A DNA stretch of 5,647 nucleotides from an uncultured Ruminococcus sp. Its GTDB lineage: Bacteria; Bacillota; Clostridia; Oscillospirales; Ruminococcaceae. Under the pieces are notes generated by a model that did no database searches, had not been told where the DNA came from, and worked only from the letters and a program-made list of their open reading frames with translations. Where the stretch lies: assembly GCA_945876155.1 (NCBI GenBank), contig CAMCMW010000127.1, positions 1-5,647 on the forward strand. Reading direction: 5' to 3'. Both the position numbers and the translations under genes were made by a program. Positions 5,046-5,647 of the stretch are shown in pieces (position 1 is the stretch's first letter; every line of letters starts with the position of its first letter).

Positions 5046-5647
5046 TTTCGCTGATAATTCTTACCGCAAGATTTGCATTGGATCATGCCGGACAAAGGAT
5101 ATCTTTTTGTACTGCCTTCATGACTATACTGCTGTTTACGTTCTTCAAGCAATTTCTGTACCTCATAAAAAGTATCCTTATCAATAATCGCTTCATGTGC
5201 ATCCTCAACCAGATAACGTGGAAGTTCCCCATTGTTCTTAGTTTTTATTTTTTCAATGTGATTGTTTCGATAGTATTTTTGCAGTAAAAGATTACCTATG
5301 TATTTTTCATTGGACAGTAATTCCTTAATTCTTGGATTTGTCCATGAATTACCTTGACGAGTATGTATACCCATTTCATTTAACTTCTTGGCTATTGCTG
5401 TCTGTCCCATACCCGATAGATAATCATTAAATATCATACGAACTATTTCAGCCTCAGAAGGTTCTATTTCAAGAACACCATTTGCATTTCTGCGATATCC
5501 GAACATGGTTATACTGCCGATAATTCCTTTTTCAAAGTCCTTACGAGCCCGCCATTTTCTGTTTTCGCTGGCAGAATAGCTTTCTTACTGTTCATACGAT
5601 GAAAGAAATTTAACCATCAGTTCTCCAGATGGACTAATACTGTGGAT
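5003..5647 (-). pseudogene. Large serine recombinase, broken (nonsense codon and truncated zinc ribbon; N-terminus beyond the window)
   Basis: Serine recombinases of this type (TnpX/TndX-like) excise and integrate mobile elements. The visible part starts at the end of the catalytic domain ('SISPSGELMVKFLSSYEQ'), continues through 'SASENRKWRARKDFEKG' and 'MFGYRRNANGVLEIEPSEAEIVRMIF' into the Recombinase domain ('AIAKKLNEMGI', 'NPRIKELLSNEKYIGN', 'HEAIIDKDTFYEVQKLLEER'), and ends at the first half of the zinc ribbon ('CKSCGKNYQRK'). Two lesions are visible. A TAA at 5587-5585 replaces a residue where relatives have Glu in 'QEES', fitting a single GAA-to-TAA change. After 'NYQRK' (about 5045) the frame leaves the family and stops at 5003 after 13 unrelated residues, so the second Cys pair and the C-terminal coiled coil are lost. 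A downstream ATG at 5506 could only make a catalytically dead fragment. The catalytic Ser, if it exists, lies to the right of 5647. Confidence 0.88.

Noticed and set aside
4933..5187. 84-codon plus-strand open frame spanning the recombinase junction
   Set aside because: It is antisense to recognisable recombinase and secreted-domain coding sequence and has no start signals.
1..5647. CRISPR array, tRNA/rRNA, riboswitch or intact transposable element
   Set aside because: No regularly spaced repeats, RNA gene signatures, conserved riboswitch leader or transposase were found; the only mobile-element trace is the broken recombinase.

Overview
The window looks like chromosomal DNA from a low-G+C, Gram-positive anaerobe of the class Clostridia, probably a gut Lachnospiraceae/Ruminococcus-like organism. 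The evidence is strong GGAGG-type ribosome binding sites, lipoprotein signal peptides with lipoboxes, sigma-A-type promoters with TATAAT -10 boxes, and the gene families present: ApbE, a NusG domain II protein, exported Flavodoxin_4 lipoproteins, short aldo/keto reductases and a large serine recombinase. This rests on composition and family recognition; species cannot be named from the sequence.

Layout. Positions 1-2725 (minus strand) hold an apparent operon for exported flavin/redox proteins. In transcription order it contains a 39-codon lipoprotein signal-peptide stub overlapping the C-terminal remnant of an aldo/keto reductase, then a lipoprotein with two tandem flavodoxin domains, then an ApbE-type FMN transferase lipoprotein missing its central ~100 residues, then the start of a NusG domain II membrane protein coupled to apbE by an ATGA overlap. 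Positions 2726-2911 are a compact divergent promoter region. Positions 2912-3799 (plus strand) encode an intact aldo/keto reductase, followed by a clear intrinsic terminator. Positions 3947-4528 (minus strand) encode a DJ-1/PfpI-family protein with its own good promoter. Positions 4689-5647 (minus strand) are gene wreckage: the C-terminal domain of a probable secreted protein, fused out of frame to a large serine recombinase that is truncated in its zinc ribbon and also interrupted by a nonsense codon.

How the parts fit. The left operon and the plus-strand reductase are probably co-regulated. Their two promoters are mirror images about one axis (2806.5): the -10 boxes, the -35 boxes (each inside a shared 9-bp box ACTTCTCAA) and a central 22-bp dyad are all centred on exactly the same point. 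This is the most striking non-coding signal in the window. The genes suggest reductive or electrophile-stress chemistry using NAD(P)H and flavins: a cytoplasmic AKR, a membrane-anchored double flavodoxin, flavin attachment by ApbE, and a DJ-1 protein. The second theme is decay: four genes have lost large blocks at sharp junctions (ApbE, lipoprotein/AKR, recombinase, secreted-domain fragment). I see no CRISPR array, rRNA, tRNA or intact mobile element.
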